31,826 nt of DNA, from contig DCGR01000091.1 in the NCBI GenBank assembly GCA_002315285.1, positions 1 to 31,826 of the forward strand, in the 5' to 3' direction. Below are positions 25,249-31,826 of this stretch, piece after piece. The notes under the pieces were generated by a model that worked only from the letters and a program-made list of their open reading frames with translations, was not told the DNA's origin and ran no database searches. Every line of letters starts with the position of its first letter. Position 1 is the first letter of the stretch. The stretch comes from Bacteroides sp. UBA1773. GTDB taxonomy: Bacteria; Bacteroidota; Bacteroidia; Bacteroidales; Bacteroidaceae. Made by a program: the position numbers and the translations under genes.

Positions 25249-27147
25249 ATGAAACAATTCAGAACCATCATTTGGCATTTGGCAAAGATTCATTTGCTTG
25301 GACTAGCAGTGCTCACAGCATTGCGCATAGGTCTTTTCCTTGTCGGTATCGACAATCTGCAACCCGACTCTGTCCACAACTTGCCATTACAACTCCAAGC
25401 CTTTGTGCGAGGTGTCTGGTTCGACAATGTGGTAGGGTGCTATCTGCTTATCCTTCCTCTTTCGATATGCATGTTCTCAAGCCTATGGGGACATTATCCC
25501 AAATGGTTCACACGTTTCAACACCCGCTGGCTACAATCACTTTGGTGCATGGTCATCTTTGTGTCGGCAGCCGACATTTCCTATTTCACCTATTTTTTCA
25601 AGCATATCAACTCCAGCATCTGGAATTGGGCCGAATACGTCGGCACAACCATGGGCATGCTTTTAAGCGAGCCTTCCTACTATCCACCGTTCATTGCCTT
25701 TCTGGCACTGGCCATACTTTTCGTATGGATTTCAAACCATTGGCTCAAAGCACTGCTATCCGCACATCCCGACACCTCTTTCCCATGGAAAACACGCGTG
25801 TACACATTCCTCATAGCTGCCATCTGTACCGGAATCTGCACGTTTGGCATCCGTGGCCGCATGGGTTACAATCCCATCAAAGTCAGCGCCGCTTATTATT
25901 GTACCGACAGCTTCCTCAACCAACTGGGAGTCAATCCTACTTTTAACCTGCTGACCAGCACACTCGACGAATTTCGTCCCGAGAATAAGGAACTTCACCT
26001 TGCTTCCCTTGACGATGCCTCCACTGCCGTAGCCAACTACTACAACTGGATTATCGATGCCGACACCCTGTCGCGACATTGCTCCACCACTCCGCCCAAC
26101 GTAGTACTCATACTCATGGAGTCAATGAGTGCCAATCTGATGGAAAGATTCGGGAACAGACAACACATCACCCCTTTTCTCGACAGCCTTGCGCAACGCA
26201 GCCTCTTTTTCACCCACTGCTACTCAGCTGGCATCCACACCAACCACGGACTTTTCGCCACCCTCTACTCCTTCCCCGCACTCATGAAACGCAACATGAT
26301 GAAAGGAACCAACATTCCCCATTACAACGGACTGCCCACCATCCTTCGAGACAATGGCTATCACACCATGTTCTTCATGACCCATGAGTCGCAATACGAC
26401 AACATGAACGCCTTCTTCCGCACCAATGGCTACGACCACATCTTCTCACAGGAGGATTATCCTTCCAATGAGGTTGTCAACAGTTTCGGAGTACCCGACC
26501 ACTACCTATTCCAGTATGCGCTCGATACTCTTGCCAACACCCCCTCTCCTTTCTTCGCCACTTTGCTCACCGTCAGCAATCATCCGCCCTATGTCATCCC
26601 TTCGTGGTTCAAGCCACGCAGTAGCGACATCGAGCAACAGATTGTGGAATATGCCGATGAATCGCTTCGCCTATTCTTCGATCAAGCAAGCCGACAACCG
26701 TGGTTTCCTAATACCATATTCGCGCTTGTAGGCGATCATGGCAAACTCGTAGGTGCGGCCGATAGCGAAATGCCGACATCCTACAATCACGTGCCTTTGC
26801 TCATCTACTCTCCTTTCCTCGAGCCTTCGGTCAATGCCTCCTGGGCCACCCAGATGGACATTCAGCCTACACTCCTCCAATTACTTGGAATACAAGACAC
26901 AAACCGACATTTCGGCATCGACCTACTGCATCAGCAACGGCCCTACACTTTCTACACTGCCGATGACGTCATCGGGGTGCGCGGCGAGAATCGGTTGCTC
27001 ATTGTCAACCCATCCAATGACCAAGAATTCCTGTATCACAATGGAACGGCCGTCAACGAAAAAGACTCCACGTTTGCCAACATGAAATCTTATCTCTTCA
27101 ACAACTTACAGGTATCCCAGGAACTTGTGAAGCAACACGGCAAGTGA
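25249..27147 (+). CDS. LTA synthase-like sulfatase-fold phosphotransferase
   Basis: 632 residues. Five hydrophobic segments lie in the first 200 residues, then a periplasmic sulfatase-type domain (about 283-600). Metal and catalytic residues are visible: Glu291 in LILMES, nucleophile candidate Thr331 in the AGIHTNHGLFATL motif, and Asp496-His497 in VGDHGK. This is the architecture of LtaS, OpgB and related enzymes, which move phosphoglycerol or phosphoethanolamine from phospholipid to an acceptor. A Gram-negative anaerobe has no teichoic acid, so the acceptor may be LPS, lipid A or a surface glycan. A GTG at 25243 would add two residues but lies in the promoter -7 element; ATG 25249 is preferred. 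It is divergent from the GT90 operon, with overlapping promoters. Confidence 0.88.
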   Translation: MKQFRTIIWHLAKIHLLGLAVLTALRIGLFLVGIDNLQPDSVHNLPLQLQAFVRGVWFDNVVGCYLLILPLSICMFSSLWGHYPKWFTRFNTRWLQSLWCMVIFVSAADISYFTYFFKHINSSIWNWAEYVGTTMGMLLSEPSYYPPFIAFLALAILFVWISNHWLKALLSAHPDTSFPWKTRVYTFLIAAICTGICTFGIRGRMGYNPIKVSAAYYCTDSFLNQLGVNPTFNLLTSTLDEFRPENKELHLASLDDASTAVANYYNWIIDADTLSRHCSTTPPNVVLILMESMSANLMERFGNRQHITPFLDSLAQRSLFFTHCYSAGIHTNHGLFATLYSFPALMKRNMMKGTNIPHYNGLPTILRDNGYHTMFFMTHESQYDNMNAFFRTNGYDHIFSQEDYPSNEVVNSFGVPDHYLFQYALDTLANTPSPFFATLLTVSNHPPYVIPSWFKPRSSDIEQQIVEYADESLRLFFDQASRQPWFPNTIFALVGDHGKLVGAADSEMPTSYNHVPLLIYSPFLEPSVNASWATQMDIQPTLLQLLGIQDTNRHFGIDLLHQQRPYTFYTADDVIGVRGENRLLIVNPSNDQEFLYHNGTAVNEKDSTFANMKSYLFNNLQVSQELVKQHGK

Positions 27148-27156
27148 CCACAGTCT

Positions 27157-27178
27157 TAGGGTGAGACTTTTCACCCTA
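27157..27178. terminator. Hairpin between convergent genes
   Basis: TAGGGTGA at 27157-27164 pairs perfectly with TCACCCTA at 27171-27178 around a 6-nt loop. It lies 9 bp after the stop of the LTA-synthase-like gene and 35 bp before the end of the opposite gene. No T-tract follows on the plus strand. Confidence 0.55.
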
Positions 27179-27213
27179 TACGTGAAGTCACCATGAAGGT
27201 GCAAAACGCCAGA

Positions 27214-28419
27214 TCAATGTCGGAACCCAGCCAGACGCTCCTGCATCAGTTTCCTGTCGAAGGGCTTGATGTTGTCCACAATCCATTGGCGCATCTGCTT
27301 GCCATCATCGGTTTCCTGCTTGTAACTCATGTATTCCAAATCGATATTCAAGGCATCGGCCACGCGCAGGGCAAATATCGGCCATATCATGCCGATGTCG
27401 CCGATTACCGGCAGACTACCTTCGTGGCGTGCAAAAGCCGACATCTCCATGCGAAATGGGATTTTCGATAGTTTTGTTTTCGGTAGTCCCTTGTTGATGG
27501 CTTCCTGTATCATGGCACTCTGTTTCTGCAAGTCTTGTGCCTTGCGCAAGTTCTCATCCAAGTCGAAACGTATCAGCGTCTTGTCCCTGAGGCTGTAAGT
27601 AGGCTGGTGTTGCCACCACGACCAAATGCCATGGCCAGTGTATGTCTCGAATGGGCCATCGTGAATCTCCTGTGTTAGTGCCACGGCCGACTCAATGATT
27701 ACATCGGAAGCGCCCAGTAATTCCGAAATCCTGCGCGAGCGTTCGGCAATGGCAATGCTGTCGCCCACGGCCAGGCCCACATGTCCGCCACCCACTAACT
27801 GTGGCAGGGTCACCAACACTGGCACTCCTTTGCGCGCACCGGCCCCCAACATGGTACGAGGGTCGCAACCCCATCCGGCCACAACCTCGAAAGGCAATCC
27901 TGTCTGCCGGCACACCGAGTGTATCTCATCGGCAAGCATTTCCGTACGCAGTCCCATAGGGTAGGCCATATTGGCGGCAGCCTTTATCACAAAGTGACCC
28001 TCGGCATCCTTCCGCTTGACCAGCAGCTCACGATCGAGAATCATCTCCTTGCCCAGCTCGTCTATTTGTTCATCGGTCATGTCGGTAAACTCAAACACAT
28101 TGCCACGGGGCATTTTCTCCTCGGGCAGTCCGAACTGTGCCGCCGGACACATTTTTACACGGTCGAGCGTACCGCCCATCTCATGGTTTATCACAGCCGA
28201 ACTGGTGGTGACACCATCCACCACCCCCTTTTCTATCAGTTCGGCCACCAATGTGGTCACACCTTCGTGTATGTTCGGTCCACTACCTGTCACCACGACC
28301 ACCTTGCCACCCTTACGCTTGGCTTCCACTACCTTCTCGATGGCAGTGTCGAGGGTCATGCGCGACCTGTCATCCAGCCCGGCATAAAACTGCCCTATCA
28401 GTTCACGGTTAATTTTCAT
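27214..28419 (-). CDS. Conserved protein of unknown function with nucleotide-binding-like N-terminus
   Basis: 401 residues, no signal peptide or membrane segment, so cytoplasmic. I do not recognise a named family. Visible points are GGKVVVVTGSGPNIHEG (37-53), a glycine-rich Rossmann-like turn, then LIEKGVVDGVTTSSAVINHEMGG, CPAAQFGLP, VVAGWGCDPRTMLGAGARKG, the Gly/His-rich LVGGGHVGLAVGDSI, and TYTGHGIWSWW. The first part recalls, by eye only, the deoxyhypusine-synthase-like domain seen in TIGR00300/ArgZ C-termini; this is a weak inference. The frame is open to an ATG at 28491, but a TATCTTTG promoter element lies inside that extension at 28453-28460, so ATG 28419 is chosen. It stands alone, convergent with the LTA-synthase-like gene. 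Confidence 0.8.
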   Translation of the reverse strand: MKINRELIGQFYAGLDDRSRMTLDTAIEKVVEAKRKGGKVVVVTGSGPNIHEGVTTLVAELIEKGVVDGVTTSSAVINHEMGGTLDRVKMCPAAQFGLPEEKMPRGNVFEFTDMTDEQIDELGKEMILDRELLVKRKDAEGHFVIKAAANMAYPMGLRTEMLADEIHSVCRQTGLPFEVVAGWGCDPRTMLGAGARKGVPVLVTLPQLVGGGHVGLAVGDSIAIAERSRRISELLGASDVIIESAVALTQEIHDGPFETYTGHGIWSWWQHQPTYSLRDKTLIRFDLDENLRKAQDLQKQSAMIQEAINKGLPKTKLSKIPFRMEMSAFARHEGSLPVIGDIGMIWPIFALRVADALNIDLEYMSYKQETDDGKQMRQWIVDNIKPFDRKLMQERLAGFRH

Positions 28420-28452
28420 CGTATGAGTAATCTTTAAAAAACATTTTCCGTA

Positions 28453-28460
28453 CAAAGATA
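28453..28460 (-). promoter_or_regulatory. Promoter -7 element of the 401-residue conserved protein
   Basis: On the minus strand this reads TATCTTTG, a TAnnTTTG match. The leader would be about 28 nt. It also rules out the longer start at 28491. Confidence 0.6.
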
Positions 28461-28742
28461 TGAAATTACCAACACATTCTTGTTCAATCATTCCACATTT
28501 TTACACCATCTCCCCTCTCTCTTCCCCTAGCACCTGCGAAAAGCCGTGTGTATATTCGCAATTTAACTCTTGATCCGTTTACCTTAAAAAACTGGTTCCT
28601 TTTTAAAAATATGCCGGGCTTGTCTTAAAAATATACTGGGTTCATTCGAAATTTGAATGCAAAAAATTGCACCCAACAATTCGTGTGTGTTTTCCTTATT
28701 CTTTGCTGCGTCATCCGAACACTCTCAAAGGAGAGAGAAACA
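28461..28742. other. Gene-free AT-rich intergenic stretch with small repeats
   Basis: No convincing gene is seen on either strand. It holds three degenerate repeats starting near 28584, 28603 and 28625, a spaced palindrome TGCAA-AAAA-TTGCA at 28658-28671, and a short hairpin CTCTC-AAAG-GAGAG at 28722-28735. No TAnnTTTG element leading to a gene was recognised. Confidence 0.5.
28584..28645. repeat. Three degenerate direct repeats of about 20 bp
   Basis: Units begin TTAAAAA-ACTGG (28584), TTAAAAATATGCCGGG (28603) and, after TTGTC, TTAAAAATATACTGGG (28625), spaced 19 and 22 bp. The last two are close; the first lacks a few bases. The function is unknown; they may be a protein-binding array or remnants of slippage. 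Confidence 0.5.
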
Positions 28743-28851
28743 CTAGTGGTCTGTAAAGCCTAAAAGCAGTTTGTAGAAACCTCTTAATCTGCTATAAACA
28801 ACATTGTTACAAAAGCGCAATTGTCAACTTTTAGACTTTACAGACTACTAG
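28743..28851. mobile_element. MITE-like element with 24-bp terminal inverted repeats
   Basis: The left arm 28743-28766 begins CTAGTGGTCTGTAAAG and the right arm 28828-28851 is its inverse complement at 22 of 24 positions. The whole unit is 109 bp with a 61-bp AT-rich centre and no coding capacity. Each end carries CTAG. No clear target duplication is visible. A large folded RNA or a terminator for lpxH is the alternative; without other genome copies the mobile call is tentative. Confidence 0.45.
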
Positions 28852-28941
28852 CCCTTTTGTGTTTTCATTAGCCAAAGCCCCCATGTATCGCCTGCGCGAT
28901 TTCTCTTTTCTTGACGCGCTCCGCTTGCCGCAAACAGCATT

Positions 28942-29706
28942 TCAAGGTTGCGATTCGCCCTCGACATACTGCTCCAGGAAGAGATGCTCCCCATCAAACA
29001 CTGCATAGGAGAACAAGGTAATCCAATCGCCAAGTATCAGCATGCGGGCATCGCGGGCTAACATCAAGTCGAGCATGATATGACGATGCCCGTAAATGAA
29101 GAAATTCATTTCGGAATGGACAGCAAGATACTGTCGGGAATACTTCACCAACGATTCATGCTCCTCTCCCTGAAAAGGAAACTCTATGCCCCTTTCTCGT
29201 TTCTCGCGGCTGAGGCGCGCCCATTCCATTCCGAAATCGACTCCCCAACGAGGATGGATGGCAGAGAAAAGCTGCCGTAACGTGGCACTATGGAACAAGA
29301 AGAGAAGAAGGCGAAACTTCCAACCACACTCGCCCAAGCCATCACCATGAGCTAAATAAAATTCCTTGCCATAAATCTCGCAGGTCAACGGCTCACGATG
29401 CAAAACGACTCCACACTCGCGCCGCAAATAGTCATCGCACCAAAAATCATGGTTTCCCGTAAAGTAATGCACCTCGACACCCATGTCGGTGAGTTCTGAC
29501 AATTTGCCAAGAAAGCGGGTGAAGCCACGGGGCACCACGTTATGGTATTCCCACCAGAAATCGAACATATCGCCGAGAAAGTAGATGGCAGCCGCGTGGT
29601 GTTTTATCTGGTCAAGAAAGCTGACCAGACGGCGTTCCTGAGTCCGTGCATGGGGAATGCCACGCGAACCAAGATGGGCATCGGACAGAAAATAGACCTT
29701 TTTCAT
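28942..29706 (-). CDS. lpxH: UDP-2,3-diacylglucosamine diphosphatase LpxH-type
   Basis: 254 residues of the calcineurin-like metallophosphoesterase fold. Metal ligands: Asp9 and His11 (SDAHLG), Asp46 (LGDMFDFWW), Asn85-His86 (TGNHDFW), His120 (AHGDG) and His207/His209 (YGHRH). The pattern and length fit LpxH, which cleaves UDP-2,3-diacylglucosamine to lipid X at the cytoplasmic face of the inner membrane in lipid A synthesis. LpxH of E. coli has 240 residues. The start overlaps the end of the SufT-like gene by 4 bp, so it is translated as last gene of a three-gene unit. The MITE-like element begins about 90 bp after its stop. Confidence 0.88.
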   Translation of the reverse strand: MKKVYFLSDAHLGSRGIPHARTQERRLVSFLDQIKHHAAAIYFLGDMFDFWWEYHNVVPRGFTRFLGKLSELTDMGVEVHYFTGNHDFWCDDYLRRECGVVLHREPLTCEIYGKEFYLAHGDGLGECGWKFRLLLFLFHSATLRQLFSAIHPRWGVDFGMEWARLSREKRERGIEFPFQGEEHESLVKYSRQYLAVHSEMNFFIYGHRHIMLDLMLARDARMLILGDWITLFSYAVFDGEHLFLEQYVEGESQP

Positions 29707-30023
29707 AGATAGCCAAGCTCCAATTTCGCTTCATCACTCATCATGTCCTTATTCCACTCGGGTTCAAACACCAGATTGATCTGGGCTGCAACGACCCCTT
29801 CTACAGACTCTATGCGCTGGCGAACATCCTCCATGATGAAATCGGCAGCCGGACAATTCGGTGCGGTAAGTGTCATGTCGATGGACACATCGCCGGTGTC
29901 CTGCACATCAACTTTGTAGATGAGTCCAAGGTCATAAATATTGACCGGTATCTCAGGGTCGAACACGGTCCGAAGCATGTCGATGATGCGCTCTTCTATA
30001 GTTAGTTTTTCTTCACTCGTCAT
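29703..30023 (-). CDS. DUF59/MIP18 family iron-sulfur assembly protein (SufT-like)
   Basis: 106 residues. The MIP18/DUF59 core is clear: LRTVFDPEIPVNIYDLGLIYKVDV followed by TLTAPNCPAADFI with the conserved Cys57. Such proteins help insert or mature Fe-S clusters, in the same class as SufT and PaaD. No suf genes are nearby in this window; it is sandwiched between radC and lpxH with 4-bp overlaps on both sides. The product is cytoplasmic. Family assignment is firm, the exact client proteins are not known. Confidence 0.9.
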   Translation of the reverse strand: MTSEEKLTIEERIIDMLRTVFDPEIPVNIYDLGLIYKVDVQDTGDVSIDMTLTAPNCPAADFIMEDVRQRIESVEGVVAAQINLVFEPEWNKDMMSDEAKLELGYL

Positions 30024-30706
30024 AATTTGTTTTCATCAGCAAAACTATAATATGTTCCATCGGTGAGGATGATATGGTCGATGAGCCGAATGTTCATGAC
30101 TTCGGTCGCCTGACGAATCCGTATGGTCAGCCTTATGTCCTCATCACTTGGCTGGATGTTGCCTGAGGGATGGTTGTGACAAAGGGCTATGCTGGTGGCC
30201 TTTTGCAACAATGCCTCGCGCAACACAAGCCGCACATCGACTGCCGCCAATGTCAAGCCTCCGACGCTGAGACGTACATGCTGCAACACGCGGTGGGCAT
30301 TGTTGAGCAACAACACGTAACACTCCTCCACAGAGAGGTCGCACATCAACGGATGGAAATACTCATACAGGTCGGACGAGCAGGTGATGCGACCGGCCTC
30401 AAATGGAGTCTCTTGCTTCCTACGCCTACCCAGCTCGAGAGCCGCAGCAATCGTCACAGCTTTGGCTTGCCCAATACCTTTGTAGGAACAAAGTTCATCA
30501 ATACCGACCTTACCAAGCTGTCCGATACTGTTGTGATAATGCTCAAGAATGTCGCGCATGAGCTCTACGGCCGACTGTTCAGCGTTGCCCGAACCAATCA
30601 GTATGCCCAAAAGCTCGGCAGTGGAAAGTGCCGACGCTCCATGCCGCAGCATTTTCTCGCGAGGACGGTCCTCGAGAGCCCATTGGGTAATAGCCAATCT
30701 GCCCAT
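30020..30706 (-). CDS. radC: RadC family protein (JAB/MPN-domain)
   Basis: 228 residues. The N-terminal helix-hairpin-helix region (about 20-93, with CSYKGIGQAKA) is followed by the JAB domain, with the JAMM signature His177, His179 and Asp190 in HNHPSGNIQPSDED and acidic residues at 127-128. RadC of E. coli was once linked to DNA repair, but a direct role is not supported; activity is unknown. It is the first gene of radC, sufT-like, lpxH. Its ATG lies 5 bp after the efp terminator U-tract, and I see no TAnnTTTG of its own, so it may rely on readthrough from efp. Confidence 0.93.
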   Translation of the reverse strand: MGRLAITQWALEDRPREKMLRHGASALSTAELLGILIGSGNAEQSAVELMRDILEHYHNSIGQLGKVGIDELCSYKGIGQAKAVTIAAALELGRRRKQETPFEAGRITCSSDLYEYFHPLMCDLSVEECYVLLLNNAHRVLQHVRLSVGGLTLAAVDVRLVLREALLQKATSIALCHNHPSGNIQPSDEDIRLTIRIRQATEVMNIRLIDHIILTDGTYYSFADENKL

Positions 30707-30711
30707 AAATG

Positions 30712-30736
30712 AAAAAAGGACGCTGCAAGAGCGCCC
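30712..30736 (-). terminator. Intrinsic terminator after efp
   Basis: On the minus strand GGGCGCT, loop CTTGC, AGCGTCC (one G-U pair) is followed by six T. It lies 18 bp after the efp stop and ends 5 bp before the radC start codon. Confidence 0.75.
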
Positions 30737-30754
30737 TACTGTTTACCTTGTGTA

Positions 30755-31321
30755 TTAAGCCTTGACGCGTCCTACGTAAGAGCCATCGCGGGTATCGACC
30801 TCAATTATCTCACCTTCGTTGATGAACAATGGCACTTTCACCTCAGCTCCACACTCCAATGTGGCGGGCTTGAGGGTGTTGGTTGCCGTGTCGCCTTTCA
30901 AACCCGGCTCGGTATAGACAATCTTGGCTTGTACCTTGACTGGCAACTCGCCATAGAGGACCGTTTCGGTAGAAGCATCGGAAACGACTTCGATGACCAT
31001 GCCCTCGGTAAGGAAATTGACACCTGTAATCTGCTCCTTGGAGATAGGAATCTGATCGAAAGTCTCCTGATTCATGAACAGATATTGGTCGCCATCCTGA
31101 TACAGATACTGATAAGGACGACGTTCTACACGAACATCTTCAAGTTTTTCACCAATATTGAAACGACGTTCCAAAACGTAGCCATCAACCACATCCTTCA
31201 GTTTGGTACGCATGAAAGTGTTACCTTTACCTGGCTTTACGTGCAGGAAATCGATGCAAAAATACAACTTCCCATCCATACGGATAGCTGTGCCAATTTT
31301 AATGTCTTGAGCATTAATCAT
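30755..31321 (-). CDS. efp: Elongation factor P
   Basis: 188 residues, the standard length. EF-P binds the ribosome and relieves stalling at polyproline stretches. The KOW-like N-terminal domain has the tip loop VKPGKGNTF with Lys32 at the position modified in other bacteria. The two OB domains follow, with GVNFLTEGMVIEVV in the middle and the C-terminal KPATLECGAEVKVPLFINEGEIIEVDTRDGSYVGR signature. No modification enzyme (EpmA, EarP, YmfI) is encoded in the window. The gene is divergent from rpmH with a 254-bp gap, and an intrinsic terminator follows its stop. Confidence 0.97.
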   Translation of the reverse strand: MINAQDIKIGTAIRMDGKLYFCIDFLHVKPGKGNTFMRTKLKDVVDGYVLERRFNIGEKLEDVRVERRPYQYLYQDGDQYLFMNQETFDQIPISKEQITGVNFLTEGMVIEVVSDASTETVLYGELPVKVQAKIVYTEPGLKGDTATNTLKPATLECGAEVKVPLFINEGEIIEVDTRDGSYVGRVKA

Positions 31322-31366
31322 ACTGTCAATCTTTCTTTATAGTAATTATTGTTTCGTTTTGATGTG

Positions 31367-31374
31367 CAAAGATA
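31367..31374 (-). promoter_or_regulatory. efp promoter -7 element
   Basis: On the minus strand this reads TATCTTTG, matching TAnnTTTG, with a predicted leader of about 40 nt. No TTG is found at the expected distance upstream. Confidence 0.55.
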
Positions 31375-31500
31375 AACATTTATTCTGAATTTACACTTAA
31401 GAAAATGAAAATTGAGAAGCAAAGAGATTAAAAAACAAAGATTTTTGCATCGGAAAACACCAAAACCACATAGGAAAAGAACAAAAAAGGGAAATCAATT

Positions 31501-31530
31501 TTGTTACTTTGAAAAAAGTGCGTAAATTTG
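31501..31530 (+). promoter_or_regulatory. rpmH promoter
   Basis: TTG at 31501-31503, 19 bp, then TAAATTTG at 31523-31530 match the Bacteroidota promoter very well. The leader to ATG at 31576 is about 40 nt and AT-rich. Confidence 0.7.
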
Positions 31531-31575
31531 CAGCCCAAACGTGGATAATAACAAAAAATAAAAAATATTAGAAAG

Positions 31576-31734
31576 ATGAAAAGAACATTCCAACCCTCTA
31601 ACCGTAAGAGAAACAACAAACACGGTTTCCGTGAAAGAATGGCTACCGCCAATGGTCGTCGTGTATTGGCAAGCCGTCGTGCAAAAGGTCGCAAGAAACT
31701 CACCGTTTCGGATGAGGTTCATGGTAAGAACTGA
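31576..31734 (+). CDS. rpmH: 50S ribosomal protein L34
   Basis: 52 residues, very basic: MKRTFQPSNRKRNNKHGF, then RERMATANGRRVLASRRAKG and KLTVSDE. This is the full L34 signature, with the MKRTFQPS start and R/K-rich core found in nearly all bacteria. It sits on the exit-tunnel side of the large subunit. It has its own promoter (31501-31530) and a strong intrinsic terminator (31754-31779), so it is a single-gene transcript. In many bacteria rpmH adjoins dnaA; here it is beside efp. Confidence 0.97.
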   Translation: MKRTFQPSNRKRNNKHGFRERMATANGRRVLASRRAKGRKKLTVSDEVHGKN

Positions 31735-31753
31735 TTGGACATACGAATTCAAT

Positions 31754-31779
31754 AAAGGGGACTCTTTGAGTCCCTTTTT
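31754..31779 (+). terminator. rpmH intrinsic terminator
   Basis: GGGACTC at 31758-31764 pairs with GAGTCCC at 31768-31774 around TTT, extended by A-T pairs, and is followed by TTTTT and more T/C. It lies 20 bp after the rpmH stop. Confidence 0.85.
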
Positions 31780-31826
31780 CTTTTCGACCAATTATTATAA
31801 CTAGGGTGTTAAGTTAAGCATTGTTT

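Noticed and set aside
28420..28491. A 24-residue N-terminal extension of the 401-residue protein
   Set aside because: A TATCTTTG promoter element lies within it, so it should not be transcribed.
30170..30712. A 180-codon open frame opposite radC
   Set aside because: Antisense to RadC, whose JAMM motif and family length are clear; no features in the shadow.
1..31826. CRISPR arrays, tRNA, rRNA, prophage or defence systems
   Set aside because: No regular repeat-spacer pattern, no cloverleaf or rRNA-like stretch, and no nuclease, integrase or toxin genes were seen by eye; a covariance search was not possible.

Overview
The window reads as chromosomal DNA of a Bacteroidales bacterium, most likely Prevotella or a near relative (inferred). 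Support: promoter elements are of the Bacteroidota type (TAnnTTTG, sometimes with TTG about 19 bp upstream), Shine-Dalgarno sites are mostly absent, GC is moderate, and the gene content fits (Bacteroidales MutS2, CBM20-containing MalQ, PotA with a doubled C-terminal domain, rubrerythrin and FprA, rpmH beside efp). No phage, plasmid, CRISPR array, rRNA or tRNA was found. Nearly all of it is ordinary core genome.

Layout. 105-6006 (+): mutS2, queH, metA and a U32-family RNA-hydroxylase-like gene, very tightly packed. 5996-8311 (-): a lone TonB-dependent receptor, convergent with the U32 gene. 8443-9624 (-) and 9819-10358 (+): divergent flavodiiron protein and rubrerythrin, an O2/NO/peroxide defence pair. 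10519-13605 (+): NIF3-like protein and a 4-alpha-glucanotransferase. 13705-22354 (+): a long run of co-oriented genes from a clear promoter, with an outer-membrane beta-barrel, potA, potB, potC, potD (polyamine ABC transporter), a CBM9-like protein, an LpxL-type acyltransferase and an ArnT-like glycosyltransferase. 22419-25161 (-): a three-gene envelope glycan operon (GT90/CAP10, NodB-type deacetylase, GT2), divergent from an LTA-synthase-like phosphotransferase at 25249-27147 (+). 27214-28419 (-): a conserved protein I cannot name. 28420-28941: a 520-bp gene-free stretch with degenerate direct repeats and a MITE-like inverted-repeat element. 28942-30706 (-): radC, a DUF59/SufT-like gene and lpxH, overlapping by 4 bp each. 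30755-31321 (-): efp; 31576-31734 (+): rpmH with its terminator.

How it fits together. Much of the window serves the envelope: lpxH and the LpxL-like enzyme (lipid A), the ArnT-like, GT90, GT2, NodB and LTA-synthase-like enzymes (glycan or lipid decoration), and two outer-membrane barrels. The most interesting biology is modest: a barrel placed as first gene of the potABCD operon, so a candidate outer-membrane polyamine route; a PotD with both a lipobox and a C-terminal membrane anchor; two genes (mutS2 and the phosphotransferase) whose promoters sit so close to ATG that their mRNAs should be leaderless; and the small mobile-looking hairpin element near 28.8 kb.
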